Shown: positions 42,228 through 51,198, counted from the first letter of the stretch. The stretch: DNA of 64,000 nt from Streptomyces virginiae (GCF_000720455.1 NZ_JOAK01000001.1:434001-498000); one strand, 5' to 3'. A program made the numbers and translations. Notes: a model not told the origin generated them from the sequence alone.

Positions 42228-43475
42228 GTGGCTCGATCGAAGTCGTGCGAAACGCCGAAGACCGTGTCGACCGGAGGGGTGGCGGGGACGGGGGGAGCGG
42301 CCGCGGGGGCCGCCGCGGACGCGCCCACCGGGCGCCGGCCGCTGATCATCACCGAAGATCCCCTGCTGCTCGACGACTTGCTGAGGCTGTGCGCGGCGGC
42401 GGGGGCCGATCCGCACGTGCTCGCCGCGGCGCCGGGGCGCGGCGGCGAGGCCGCGGAAGCGGAGGCCGCCCCCGCCGGAAGCGGGGGCGATGTGCCGGTT
42501 TACCCAACTGGCTTTAATGATACGGGAGTTGGCTGGGAGTCGGCCCCGCTGGTGCTGGTCGGGGACGACGCCGCGCGACGCGTGCGGGGCGCTCCGCGCC
42601 GGGCCGGGGTCTTCCTCGTCGGCCGGGACCTCGACGATCCCCTCGTGTGGCAGCGGGCGGTGGAGATCGGCGCCGAGGAGGTGCTGCGCCTCCCCGATGC
42701 CGAGAGCCGGCTCGTGGACCGGATCGCCGACGTCGTCGAAGGGGCCGGACGGCCCGCACTCGCCGTCGGCGTGATCGGAGGCAGCGGCGGGGCGGGCGCC
42801 TCCACCCTCGCCTGCGCCCTCGCCGTCCGGGCCGCCCGCGCCGGCGAGCGGACCATGCTCATCGACGGTGATCCCCTCGGCGGCGGCATGGACGTGCTGC
42901 TCGGCGGCGAGGGCGCCGAAGGACTGCGCTGGCCGGACTTCGCGGCCTCCCGGGGGAGGGTGGGCGCCGGAGCGCTGGAGGAGTCCCTGCCCGAACTGCA
43001 CGCGTTGCGGGTACTCAGCTGGGACCGGGGGGACCGGGTGGTCGTGCCGCCCGCCGCCGTCCGCTCGGTGGTCGCCGCGGCGCGCCGACGGGGCGGCGTC
43101 GTCGTGGTCGACCTCCCGCGCCGGGTGGACGAAGCCGTGGCCGAGGTGCTGTCCCAGCTCGACCTGGTGCTGATGGTCGTGCCCGGCGAGCTGCGGTCGG
43201 TGGCCGCGGCCGGCCGGGTGGCCGCCGGGGTGCGGATGGTGGCCCGGGACGTCCGCGTCGTCGTACGGGGCCGCTGCCCCGGCGGTCTCGATCCGGAGGA
43301 CGTGGCCGGGCTGTTGGGGGCACCGCTGGCCGGTGAGGTGCCGGTCGAAGTGGGACTTCCGGGGCGGGTGGCCGAAGGGGAGCCGCCGGGGTCGCAGGCG
43401 CGCGGCGCCCTGGCCCGTTTCTGCGACGGCTTCTGGCAGCGGGCCCTCGGCGCCGCCCAGGGGGTGCCGGTATGA
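42228..43475 (+). CDS. ssd: Septum site-determining protein Ssd (CpaE/MinD-like)
   Basis: 415 aa. A receiver-like N-terminal part (I-I-T-E-D-P-L-L-L...A-P-L-V-L-V-G-D-D) precedes a MinD-type domain with V-I-G-G-S-G-G-A-G-A-S-T (about residues 182-193), D-G-D-P-L-G-G-G and V-V-V-D-L-P. The Walker A signature lysines are absent, as in mycobacterial Ssd, so ATPase activity is doubtful. Ssd affects septation and dormancy in mycobacteria; here it starts the Tad pilus operon in the CpaE position. GTG 42228 follows AAGGGGGCGGAG. A short AT-rich patch with unusual codons lies at 42490-42537. Confidence 0.9.
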   Translation: MARSKSCETPKTVSTGGVAGTGGAAAGAAADAPTGRRPLIITEDPLLLDDLLRLCAAAGADPHVLAAAPGRGGEAAEAEAAPAGSGGDVPVYPTGFNDTGVGWESAPLVLVGDDAARRVRGAPRRAGVFLVGRDLDDPLVWQRAVEIGAEEVLRLPDAESRLVDRIADVVEGAGRPALAVGVIGGSGGAGASTLACALAVRAARAGERTMLIDGDPLGGGMDVLLGGEGAEGLRWPDFAASRGRVGAGALEESLPELHALRVLSWDRGDRVVVPPAAVRSVVAAARRRGGVVVVDLPRRVDEAVAEVLSQLDLVLMVVPGELRSVAAAGRVAAGVRMVARDVRVVVRGRCPGGLDPEDVAGLLGAPLAGEVPVEVGLPGRVAEGEPPGSQARGALARFCDGFWQRALGAAQGVPV

Positions 43476-44620
43476 GCGCGGTGCTCCTGGACGCGGTGCG
43501 CAGGCGGCTCGCCGAGAGCGGGGCGGAGCCGACCCCGGCGCGGGTGGCGGCGGCCCTGCGCGCACAGGGCCGGCTGCTGGGTGACGAGGAAGTGCTCGGC
43601 GCGGCCGCCGAGTTGCGTTCCGAACTGGTCGGCGCGGGGCCGCTGGAGCCGCTGCTGGCCGACCCGGAGGTGACGGACGTGCTGGTGGCGGCCCCCGACC
43701 GGGTGTGGGTGGACCGCGGTGGCGGGCTGGAGCTGACCCGCGTGACCTTCGCCGATGCGGGGGCCGTGCGCAGGCTCGCCCAGCGCCTGGCCGCCGTGGC
43801 CGGTCGCCGTCTCGACGACGCCCGCCCGTGGGTGGACGCCCGGATGCCCGACGGCACACGGCTGCATGCCGTGCTGCCGCCGGTCTCGGTCGGCTCGGCC
43901 TGTCTCTCGCTGCGGGTGGTGCGGCCGCGGGCGTTCACGCTGGAGGAGCTCGTCGCGGCGGGCACGCTGCCGCCCGGCGGGCAGCGGCTGCTCCGGGAGA
44001 TGGTCGAGGCCCGGCTGTCGTTCCTCGTCTCGGGTGGGACGGGGACCGGCAAGACCACCCTGCTCAGTGCCCTGTTGGGGTTGGTGGGCCCGGGAGAGCG
44101 GATCGTGCTCGCCGAGGACTCGGCCGAGTTGCGACCCGACCATCCGCACGTGGTGCGGCTGGAGACCCGGCCGGCCAACCAGGAAGGGGCCGGTCTGGTC
44201 ACCCTGGCGGATCTGGTCCGGCAGGCGCTGCGGATGAGGCCCGACCGGCTGGTGGTCGGCGAGGTGCGGGGCGCCGAGGTCGCGGACCTGCTCGCCGCCC
44301 TGAACACCGGCCATGAGGGCGGCTGCGGCACGGTGCACGCCAATGCCGCCGCCCATGTCCCGGCCCGGCTGGAGGCGCTGGGGACGGCCGCCGGGCTCGA
44401 CCGGGGCGCCCTGCACAGCCAGTTGGCCGCCGCGCTGACCCTGGTGCTGCACCTGGTCCGGGATCGGGAGGGGCGGCGCCGGGTGGCCGAGGTGCACGTG
44501 CTGGAGCGGGACGCCGCCGGACTGGTGGTGACCGTACCCGCGCTGCGGTGGGCCGCCCGGGGCTTCGTGCGGGAGCAGGGCTGGGACCGGCTGCGTCCGC
44601 TGCTGCGAGGTGTCCGGTGA
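43472..44620 (+). CDS. tadA: TadA-type secretion ATPase
   Basis: 382 aa, coupled to ssd by ATGA. Walker A G-G-T-G-T-G-K-T-T (about residues 187-195), an Asp box L-A-E-D-S-A-E-L, Walker B L-V-V-G-E-V-R-G-A-E and the His box G-T-V-H-A-N. It would power assembly of the Flp-type fibre together with TadB and TadC. Confidence 0.95.
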   Translation: MSAVLLDAVRRRLAESGAEPTPARVAAALRAQGRLLGDEEVLGAAAELRSELVGAGPLEPLLADPEVTDVLVAAPDRVWVDRGGGLELTRVTFADAGAVRRLAQRLAAVAGRRLDDARPWVDARMPDGTRLHAVLPPVSVGSACLSLRVVRPRAFTLEELVAAGTLPPGGQRLLREMVEARLSFLVSGGTGTGKTTLLSALLGLVGPGERIVLAEDSAELRPDHPHVVRLETRPANQEGAGLVTLADLVRQALRMRPDRLVVGEVRGAEVADLLAALNTGHEGGCGTVHANAAAHVPARLEALGTAAGLDRGALHSQLAAALTLVLHLVRDREGRRRVAEVHVLERDAAGLVVTVPALRWAARGFVREQGWDRLRPLLRGVR

Positions 44621-45501
44621 GCGCCGGGGCGGGGCTGCCGCTGCCGCTGTTCGCGGGAGTGCTGTGCGCGGGCGCGGCCGCCTGGGGGATCGCCGGGTGC
44701 GACCGGGTGTCCCGGCGGGCCCGGGTGGTGCTCGTCGGCGGGGGGAGGCCGCCGGTGTGCGGGCCGCCGCGCCGGGAGCTGCTGCTGGGCGCCGTGCGGG
44801 TGCGGGCCGTGCGGTGGCGGGAGTGGGCCTGCCTCGCGGCCGGGCTGTTGATCGCGCTCCTGGGCGGGTCGGTGTTCCCGCTGCTGGCGGGAGGGGCCGC
44901 GGTGCCGCTGGTGCGGCGGTGGCTCCGGGCGCGGGCGCGCGAGCGGGCCCGGTCCGCGCGGGCCGCCGAGGTGGTGGCCCTGTGCGGGGCGGCGGTGGGC
45001 GAGCTGCGGGCCGGGGCCCAGCCCGGGCAGGCGTTGACGGCGGCGATACGGCGGACGGCCGCGGGCCCGGGCGGGCCGGGTGCGGCGGAGGCGGGAGTGC
45101 TGGCCGCCGCGGCGTTCGGCGGGGACGTGCCCGGGGCGCTGCGGCAGGCGGCGCGGGAGCCCGGCGCGGAGGGACTGGCCGGGATGGCCGCCTGCTGGCG
45201 GGTGTCGGTGGACGGCGGAGCGGGACTGGCCGCCGGGCTGGACCGGTTGGAGGGGGCCCTGCGGGCCGAACGGGACCGGCAGGAGTCGCTGCGGGCCCAG
45301 TTGGCGGGGGCGCGGTCGACGGTGCTGGTGCTCGCCCTGCTGCCGCTGGTGGGCCTGTTGATCGGCACCGGGCTGGGCGCGGATCCGCTGCGGGTCCTGC
45401 TGCACACGCCGATGGGGTGGGGCTGTCTGCTGGCGGGCGGGGTGCTGGAGGCGATGGGACTGCTGTGGTGCCGGCGGATCGTCCGGGCGGGTGAGCGGTG
45501 A
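44617..45501 (+). CDS. tadB: TadB-type pilus assembly membrane protein
   Basis: 294 aa from GTG 44617 overlapping the tadA stop. About four TM helices (near 10-25, 65-90, 230-250, 262-282) flank a cytosolic T2SSF domain with E-V-V-A-L-C-G-A-A-V-G-E-L-R-A-G and W-R-V-S-V-D-G-G-A-G-L. Confidence 0.88.
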   Translation: MSAGAGLPLPLFAGVLCAGAAAWGIAGCDRVSRRARVVLVGGGRPPVCGPPRRELLLGAVRVRAVRWREWACLAAGLLIALLGGSVFPLLAGGAAVPLVRRWLRARARERARSARAAEVVALCGAAVGELRAGAQPGQALTAAIRRTAAGPGGPGAAEAGVLAAAAFGGDVPGALRQAAREPGAEGLAGMAACWRVSVDGGAGLAAGLDRLEGALRAERDRQESLRAQLAGARSTVLVLALLPLVGLLIGTGLGADPLRVLLHTPMGWGCLLAGGVLEAMGLLWCRRIVRAGER

Positions 45502-46274
45502 TGGCCGGATCCTCCGTCCACAGGCTGGGGATGGTCCTGAGCCTGGTGGCGGCCCTGTGGACGGTGTCGGCGGTGGTGGCACGGGTCAGGGCGCGCGCCC
45601 TCCGGCGCAGGACCGCCGCGGTGCTGGGGACGCGTCTGCGGTCTCGCGGGCCGGTGTCCGGTGCCGCGCTGCGGGATGCGGTGGTGGCGTGGGCCGGTCC
45701 GGCCGGGGCGCTGCTGGCGGGCTGGGTGCTCGTCGGCGGGGTGGCCGGGGTGGCCGCCGGCTGCCTGGTCGCGGTCGGGGTGCTGCGCCGGCGGGCCCGG
45801 CCGCGGCCGCCGGCCGGGGTGGACCATCGGGAGGCGGAGCGCCAGCTGCCGTTCGCCGCCGACCTGCTGGCCGCGTGCCTGGCGGCCGGCGCCGGGCCGG
45901 TGGAGGCCGCGGAGGTGGTGGGCGAGTCGCTGGGCGGGCCGGTGGGCGAGCGGCTCGCGAGCGCCGGGGCGGAGCTGCGGCTCGGCGGTGAACCGGGCTC
46001 GGGGTGGGGGAGGTTGGCGGAGATACCGGGTGCCCGGGCACTCGCCGACTGCCTGGAGCGTGCCGCGCGGACCGGGGCGCCCGCGGCGGAGCCGATGTCC
46101 CGGCTCGCCGCCGGGCTCCGGGAGGACCGGGCCCGCCGGGCCGGAGCCAGGGCGCAGCGGGCGGCGGTCCTCGTCACCGCCCCGGTGGGGCTGTGTTTCC
46201 TCCCCGCTTTTCTCGCGATCGGGGTCGCGCCGGTGGTGATCGGTATGGCCTCGGGACTTCTCTCGAGCACCTGA
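45501..46274 (+). CDS. tadC: TadC-type pilus assembly membrane protein
   Basis: 257 aa; the ATG at 45501 overlaps the tadB stop by one base, with a GTG three bases earlier as an alternative. T2SSF-like: P-F-A-A-D-L-L-A-A-C-L-A-A-G with TM helices near 8-25, 68-95 and at the C-terminus. Confidence 0.87.
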   Translation: MAGSSVHRLGMVLSLVAALWTVSAVVARVRARALRRRTAAVLGTRLRSRGPVSGAALRDAVVAWAGPAGALLAGWVLVGGVAGVAAGCLVAVGVLRRRARPRPPAGVDHREAERQLPFAADLLAACLAAGAGPVEAAEVVGESLGGPVGERLASAGAELRLGGEPGSGWGRLAEIPGARALADCLERAARTGAPAAEPMSRLAAGLREDRARRAGARAQRAAVLVTAPVGLCFLPAFLAIGVAPVVIGMASGLLSST

Positions 46275-46321
46275 AGTCGCATTGACCACACATCAACAAC
46301 GGAAATACACAGGAGGTTGCC

Positions 46322-46519
46322 ATGAGGATCATCTGGTTTCGTGTGCGGACGGCGCTCGGCGGTCGCGGGAGCGACGCGGGGATGTCCACTTCGGAATACG
46401 CCATGGGCACGATCGCGGCCTGCGCATTCGCGGCTGTTCTCTACAAGGTGGTGACGAGCGAAGTCGTCGCCACGGCCCTCCAGTCGACCATCGGGAAGGC
46501 GCTCGATGTGCCGTTCTGA
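46322..46519 (+). CDS. Flp-type pilin (DUF4244)
   Basis: 65 aa with a perfect AGGAGG seven bases upstream. D-A-G-M-S-T-S-E-Y-A-M-G is a Flp prepilin processing site, cleaved after Gly with Glu at +5, followed by one hydrophobic helix. It is the presumed major pilin of the locus. The strong ribosome-binding site fits higher expression than its neighbours. Confidence 0.88.
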   Translation: MRIIWFRVRTALGGRGSDAGMSTSEYAMGTIAACAFAAVLYKVVTSEVVATALQSTIGKALDVPF

Positions 46520-46544
46520 GGGCTCGTCAGGGGGAGGCCGGGGA

Positions 46545-46892
46545 ATGCGGGATCGCGGATATGTGACCGCGGAGGCCGCCCTGGTGATTCCGGCGCTGGT
46601 GCTCTTCGCGGCGATGCTGGTGTGGGCGCTGATGGCGGCTGCCGGACAGATCCGGTGCGTGGACGCGGCCCGGGCCGGTGCCCGGGCGGCGTCCAGGTCG
46701 GAGCCCGCGGAGGTGGCGGTGGCGGCGGCGCGCGAGGCCGCGCCGCCGGGGGCGCGGGTGGAGCTGGAGCGGGTGGGCGACCTCTGGCGGGTCCGGGTGG
46801 CGGCGCCCGTTCCGGGGCCGGCCGGGATCCCGCTGCGGCTGGGCGCGCAGGCGGTGGCACTCGCCGAGGACAGCGTGGGGCCGCCGCCGTGA
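46545..46892 (+). CDS. TadE-like minor pilin
   Basis: 115 aa from ATG 46545 (GGGGGAGG upstream). G-Y-V-T-A-E-A-A-L-V-I-P-A-L is the TadE processing motif, then one TM helix and a small extracellular domain. The stop overlaps the next start. Confidence 0.87.
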   Translation: MRDRGYVTAEAALVIPALVLFAAMLVWALMAAAGQIRCVDAARAGARAASRSEPAEVAVAAAREAAPPGARVELERVGDLWRVRVAAPVPGPAGIPLRLGAQAVALAEDSVGPPP

Positions 46893-47317
46893 GCCGGGAC
46901 CGGGGCTCGGCCACGGTCTGGGCGGCGCTCGTGGCGACGGTGCTGGGGGCGGTGTTCGCGGGGGTGCTGCTGCTCGGCCAGGCCGTCGTGGCCCGCCACC
47001 GGGCGGCGGCGGCCGCGGACCTGGCGGCGCTCGCGGCTGCGGCCACCTGGGCGCACGGCCCGGACACCGCCTGCGCCGCGGCGCTCCGGGTGGCCCGGGC
47101 GCAGGGCGCGGAACTCGCCGGGTGCCGTCTCGGGGGCGAGGTCGCCGAGGTGGAGGCCCGGGCCGCGGCGGGCCCCTTCGCGCCCCTGATACGGGCCCGC
47201 GCGGGCCCGCCCCGGGAGCCGCCCGCCCCGAGGACCCGCGGAGCCGTCAGGGCAGGCCCGACAGTCCGCCCGGAGCAGCCGGCTCGCGGGCGGCTCGGGG
47301 CCCGCAGCGTCCCGTAG
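46889..47317 (+). CDS. TadE/TadG-like secreted membrane protein
   Basis: 142 aa from GTG 46889 (GTGA overlap). R-G-S-A-T-V-W-A-A-L is the degenerate pilin-like N-terminus, followed by one TM helix, an Ala-rich helix (A-D-L-A-A-L-A-A-A-A) and a Pro/Arg-rich tail. It matches the helicase/secretion-neighbourhood TadE-like family found beside the DUF1998 helicase, which is the next gene here. Confidence 0.85.
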   Translation: MSRDRGSATVWAALVATVLGAVFAGVLLLGQAVVARHRAAAAADLAALAAAATWAHGPDTACAAALRVARAQGAELAGCRLGGEVAEVEARAAAGPFAPLIRARAGPPREPPAPRTRGAVRAGPTVRPEQPARGRLGARSVP

Positions 47318-47342
47318 GGCCGCCCGCGGCAGGCCCGGCAGC

Positions 47343-47377
47343 CCGCCGCAGCTCCCAGCGCCTGGGAGCTGCGGCGG
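47343..47377. terminator. Terminator of the tad operon
   Basis: A 16-bp perfect stem (47343-47358 with 47362-47377) and a CGC loop, 26 bp after the last tad gene. Confidence 0.85.
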
Positions 47378-47544
47378 CGGCAAAGGGCCCGCAGGGTCCC
47401 GTGGGGTCCCGTGGGGCCCGTCCGGGGCGGCCCTGGGTGGGGCGGGGCCCGGGGTCTGCCGGGGGGCGCCAGGGGCGCCTGCCGGGGACGGCCCGGGGGT
47501 GTCCGGGGCGCGGCTCAGCACGGGGCTGGGGCCAGGACGGGGCT
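47378..47544. other. Low-complexity intergenic DNA
   Basis: This G-rich stretch repeats GGGTCCCGTG and GGCCCGGGG units. Neither strand holds a plausible gene or promoter. Confidence 0.5.
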
Positions 47545-47667
47545 GGGGCGTGTCTTTCGGATCCTCGGTGCCGTGCCTTGCCTCGCAAGGCGGAGGAGCT
47601 CCCCGCCGACGTGGCGAGGCGCGGTGCCGGGCAGCGCGGGCCCGGCAGGATCCGAAAGACGCCCCCT
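47545..47667. repeat. MITE-like imperfect inverted repeat, ~123 bp
   Basis: The arms GTCTTTCGGATCCT (47552-47565) and AGGATCCGAAAGAC (47647-47660) are exact complements. The complementarity extends outward to GGGGCG/CGCCCC, apart from a 2-base insertion, and inward through GCCTCGC/GCGAGGC. The right end carries the helicase stop codon. It has no coding capacity; the form is that of a small mobile or extragenic palindrome. Confidence 0.7.
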
Positions 47668-50062
47668 AGGGCCGGTCCGGGGCGGACACGTCAGGGGGGC
47701 TTTCGGAGAGGAGGCGGGTGAGCAGGCGGATGGCGCCGCGCTTGTGGAGGGGGTCGTTGCCGTTGCCGCACTTGGGGGACTGGATGCAGGAGGGGCAGCC
47801 GGCCTCGCACTCGCAGGCGGCGATGGCGTCGCGGGTGGCCGTCAGCCAGGCGCGGGCCGTGTGGAAGGCCCGCTCCGCGAAGCCGGCGCCGCCGGGGTGG
47901 CCGTCGTAGACGAAGACTGTGGGGAGGAGGGTGTCGGGATGCAGCGGCACGGAAACGCCGCCGATGTCCCAGCGGTCGCAGGTGGCGAACAGCGGCAGCA
48001 TGCCGATGGAGGCGTGTTCGGCGGCGTGCAGGGCGCCGCCGAGGATCTCCGGGTTGATCCGGGCCTCGTCGAGCTGGTCCTCGGTCACCGTCCACCAGAC
48101 GGCCCTGGTGCGCAGGGTGCGGGGCGGCAGGTCCAGCTTGGCCTCGCCGAGGACCTCGCCGGTGATCAGCTTGCGGCGCAGGTAGGACACGACCTGGTTG
48201 GTCACCTCCACGGAGCCGAAGCAGAGCCGGGCCGAGCCCCAGGGGATCTCGGTCTCGGTTTCCAGGATGGAGATGGAGGTGGTGTCGCGGGCCGTGGTGG
48301 AGAAGGGCGGGTCCGCCGCCTCCACGAGGGCCGCAGAGCCCTCCAGGTCCAGGTGCTGCACGAGATACGTGCGGCCCTGGTGGAGGTGGACGGCCCCCTC
48401 GTGGACGGTGGTGTGGGCGGCCGACTCGTCGACCGTGCCCAGCAGCCGGCCGGTGGAGGCCTCGACGATCTGTACCGGGCGGCCGCCGCCGCCCCGGATG
48501 TCGGTCAGGTCGGAGGCCCGCTCCCGGCGGGTCCAGTGCCAGCCGGACGCCCGGCGGCGCAGCAGCTTCGCCGCTTCGAGCTGGGGGAGGAGTTCCTCGG
48601 TGGTCGGGCCGAAGAGGTCCAGGTCCGCGTCGGTCAGCGGGAGCTCCTCGGCCGCCGCGCACAGGTGCGGGGCGAGGACGTAGGGGTTGTCGGGGTCCAG
48701 GACGGTGGCTTCCACCGGTTGGCGGAACAGCGCCTCCGGATGGTGGACCAGGTAGGTGTCGAGCGGATCGTCGCGGGCGATCAGCACGGCCAGGGCGCCC
48801 TGGCCCGAGCGGCCGGCGCGGCCCGCCTGCTGCCACAGGGAGGCCCGGGTGCCCGGGTAGCCGGTGATCAGTACGGCGTCCAGGCCGGAGACGTCCACGC
48901 CGAGCTCCAGGGCGGTCGTGGCGGCCAGCCCCAGCAGCTCTCCGGAGTGCAGGGCCCGCTCCAGGGCCCGGCGCTCCTCGGGCAGGTAGCCGCCCCGGTA
49001 GGCCGCGACCCGCCGGGGCAGGGACCGGTCCACTTCCGCGAGGCGCTCCTGCGTGATCACGGAGATCAGCTCGGCGCCGCGCCGGGAGCGCACGAAGGCG
49101 ACCGTACGGACCCCCTGGAGCACCAGGTCGGTCAGCAGGTCGGCGGTCTCCGCGGTGGCCGTACGGCGTACGGGAGCGCCCTTCTCGCCCCGCAGCTCGG
49201 TGAGCAGCGGGGGCTCCCAGAGGGCGAAGACCAGCTCGCCGCGCGGTGAGGCGTCGTCGGTGATCTCGATCACCGGTACGCCGGTCAGCCGGGAGGCGGC
49301 GGCCGCCGGGTCGCTGGCGGTGGCGGAGGCCAGCAGGAACACCGGGTGCGAGCCGTAGCGGGCGCACAGCCGCCGCAGGCGGCGCAGCACCTGGGCCACG
49401 TGGGATCCGAAGACGCCGCGGTAGGTGTGGCACTCGTCGACCACCACGTAGCGCAGGGCGCGCAGGAAGGAGGACCAGCGGGGGTGGGCGGGGAGGATCC
49501 CGCGGTGCAGCATGTCGGGGTTGGTGAGGACGTGATTGGCGTACTGGCGCACCCATTCGCGCTCCTCGAAGGGCGTGTCCCCGTCGTAGACCGCGGGGCG
49601 GACGGCGTTGCCCAGCGGGGCGGCCAGGTCCCGTACGGCGCGCCGCTGGTCGGCCGCCAGGGCCTTGGTGGGGGCCAGGTACAGGGTGGTCGCGCCCCTG
49701 CCGTTCGGCGCCTGGGCGCCGTCCACGAGGGCCGAGAGCACGGGCGCGAGGTAGGCCAGGGACTTGCCCGAGGCGGTGCCGGTGGCCACGACCACGGATT
49801 CTCCGTCCAGGGCGTGTTCGGCGGCCGCGGCCTGGTGTTCCCACGGATGGCCGATCCCGGCGGACTGGATGGCGGCTACTACATCCGTTCGGATGCGGTC
49901 GGGCCAGACTGCATGACGGCCCTCCCGAGGGGGCAAGTGCTCCGTATGGGTGATGCGCGCAGAGCGGAAAGGCCCCCGTGACAGGCGGTCCAGGACCGTG
50001 CCGGGGGTGGGTCGGGAGTCCGCGTCTGCCGTGGGCCGTCCGGGACCGTGAGTGTTGGCCAT
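47666..50062 (-). CDS. DUF1998-type DEAD/DEAH helicase (MrfA-like)
   Basis: 798 aa. Walker A A-T-G-T-A-S-G-K-S (residues 93-101), V-V-D-E-C-H (motif II), S-A-T (motif III) and Q-Q-A-G-R-A-G-R-S-G (motif VI). The C-terminal DUF1998 region carries a four-Cys metal site in C-E-C-E-A-G-C-P-S-C...P-K-C. MrfA-type helicases take part in mitomycin-damage repair in Bacillus; the actinobacterial homologue is usually beside tad genes. ATG 50062 has no clear ribosome-binding site. Its stop codon lies inside the inverted repeat. Confidence 0.92.
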   Translation of the reverse strand: MANTHGPGRPTADADSRPTPGTVLDRLSRGPFRSARITHTEHLPPREGRHAVWPDRIRTDVVAAIQSAGIGHPWEHQAAAAEHALDGESVVVATGTASGKSLAYLAPVLSALVDGAQAPNGRGATTLYLAPTKALAADQRRAVRDLAAPLGNAVRPAVYDGDTPFEEREWVRQYANHVLTNPDMLHRGILPAHPRWSSFLRALRYVVVDECHTYRGVFGSHVAQVLRRLRRLCARYGSHPVFLLASATASDPAAAASRLTGVPVIEITDDASPRGELVFALWEPPLLTELRGEKGAPVRRTATAETADLLTDLVLQGVRTVAFVRSRRGAELISVITQERLAEVDRSLPRRVAAYRGGYLPEERRALERALHSGELLGLAATTALELGVDVSGLDAVLITGYPGTRASLWQQAGRAGRSGQGALAVLIARDDPLDTYLVHHPEALFRQPVEATVLDPDNPYVLAPHLCAAAEELPLTDADLDLFGPTTEELLPQLEAAKLLRRRASGWHWTRRERASDLTDIRGGGGRPVQIVEASTGRLLGTVDESAAHTTVHEGAVHLHQGRTYLVQHLDLEGSAALVEAADPPFSTTARDTTSISILETETEIPWGSARLCFGSVEVTNQVVSYLRRKLITGEVLGEAKLDLPPRTLRTRAVWWTVTEDQLDEARINPEILGGALHAAEHASIGMLPLFATCDRWDIGGVSVPLHPDTLLPTVFVYDGHPGGAGFAERAFHTARAWLTATRDAIAACECEAGCPSCIQSPKCGNGNDPLHKRGAIRLLTRLLSESPPDVSAPDRP

Positions 50063-50142
50063 CGGAACCGAGTGTGTCACCGGCGTGCGGGACAATGGTC
50101 GGAAGGCGTCGTGCGCGCCTGCCGGTAAGTGATTGAATGCCA

Positions 50143-50170
50143 TTGCGGCAGCCAATCCCTCACCTACCTT
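50143..50170 (+). promoter_or_regulatory. Putative bldG promoter
   Basis: TTGCGG (50143-50148) and TACCTT (50165-50170) are spaced by 16 bp, about 55 bp before the bldG start. Confidence 0.45.
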
Positions 50171-50224
50171 CGGGTGGGGAGGCCCCTGGGGGGCGCCGCT
50201 CGATAGCAAGGTGCTGGAGGATCC

Positions 50225-50566
50225 GTGGACCTGTCCCTGTCGACTCGCACTGTCGGCGACCGTACGGTCGTGGAGGTCGGTGGCGAGATTGATGTGTATA
50301 CCGCGCCCAAGCTGCGCGAGCAGTTGGTCGAGTTGGTGAACGACGGCAGCTACCACCTGGTCGTCGACATGGAGCGAGTGGACTTCCTCGACTCCACCGG
50401 ACTTGGTGTGCTCGTGGGAGGCCTCAAGCGCGTCCGCGCGCACGAGGGTTCGCTCCGCCTGGTGTGCAACCAGGAGCGCATCCTGAAGATCTTCCGCATC
50501 ACCGGTCTGACCAAGGTGTTCCCGATCCACACCACGGTGGACGACGCCGTCAACGCCACCGACTGA
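50225..50566 (+). CDS. bldG: Anti-anti-sigma factor BldG
   Basis: 113 aa, nearly identical to known streptomycete BldG. The STAS fold has the phosphorylation site Ser57 in D-F-L-D-S-T-G-L-G. BldG is needed for aerial growth and antibiotic production and partners several anti-sigma factors, including that of the stress sigma factor. GTG 50225 has GGAGG upstream. Confidence 0.97.
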   Translation: MDLSLSTRTVGDRTVVEVGGEIDVYTAPKLREQLVELVNDGSYHLVVDMERVDFLDSTGLGVLVGGLKRVRAHEGSLRLVCNQERILKIFRITGLTKVFPIHTTVDDAVNATD

Positions 50567-50688
50567 CGGCTCCAGGCGGCCCCCGGCAGTCTCCGGGCAG
50601 CTGGGGGCCGACAAGGAGAGCGGGGGTTCCGGGCCATGGATGGCCCGGGCCCCTGTCAAGGCACGCCCGTAGTCCGAGGGGGACGCGC

Positions 50689-51129
50689 ATGGCCACCGTT
50701 GAACTGCGCTTCAGCGCCCAGCCCGAACACGTCCGGACGGCCCGCCTGGTCGCGGCCGCCGTGGCGCGCAGGGCCGGCGTGGAGGAAGCCGTCCTCGACG
50801 AGGTCCGCCTCGCCGTGGGCGAGGCCTGTTCGCGTGCCGTCGGACTCCACCGGACCAACGGCCTGACCGCACCCGTCCGGGTGGTGCTGACCGAAGAGGA
50901 CAAGTCGTTCTCCATCGAGGTCGGCGACGAGGTCCCCGGCCCGGGCGGGAGTCCGGCCGAGACCGTGTCCGGCCTGGCCGCGGTCCAGGACTCCGACGGG
51001 GACACCGAGGACGAGATGGGTCTCGCGGTGATCAGCGGGCTCGTCGACGACGTCGAGGTGACCAGTGGGGAATCGGGCGGGACCATCCGGATGAGCTGGC
51101 CCGTCTCGGGGTCCTCCGACCTTCCCTGA
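50689..51129 (+). CDS. Anti-sigma factor kinase-like protein (ApgA-type, BldG partner)
   Basis: 146 aa with a GHKL/HATPase-like N-terminal segment: D-E-V-R-L-A-V-G-E-A-C-S-R-A (N box, with Asn replaced by Ser) and G-L-A-V-I-S-G-L-V-D-D-V-E (G box). The degenerate N box raises doubt about kinase activity. It is cotranscribed with bldG. ATG 50689 follows GAGGGGG. Confidence 0.87.
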   Translation: MATVELRFSAQPEHVRTARLVAAAVARRAGVEEAVLDEVRLAVGEACSRAVGLHRTNGLTAPVRVVLTEEDKSFSIEVGDEVPGPGGSPAETVSGLAAVQDSDGDTEDEMGLAVISGLVDDVEVTSGESGGTIRMSWPVSGSSDLP

Positions 51130-51172
51130 GATCAATGGCGCGCACAAACCCTCCTATCTTCTGATCTTTATC

Positions 51173-51198
51173 AAGGCCCTGCTGAGCAGGGCCTTTTT
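51173..51198 (+). terminator. Rho-independent terminator after the bldG operon
   Basis: AAGGCCCTGCT/AGCAGGGCCTT stem followed by five Ts. Confidence 0.92.

Noticed and set aside
42500..47521. A 1673-codon open frame on the minus strand across the tad operon
   Set aside because: It is antisense to well-supported genes, is very rich in Pro/Ala/Arg/Ser as expected for a GC-rich shadow frame, and lacks recognisable domains.
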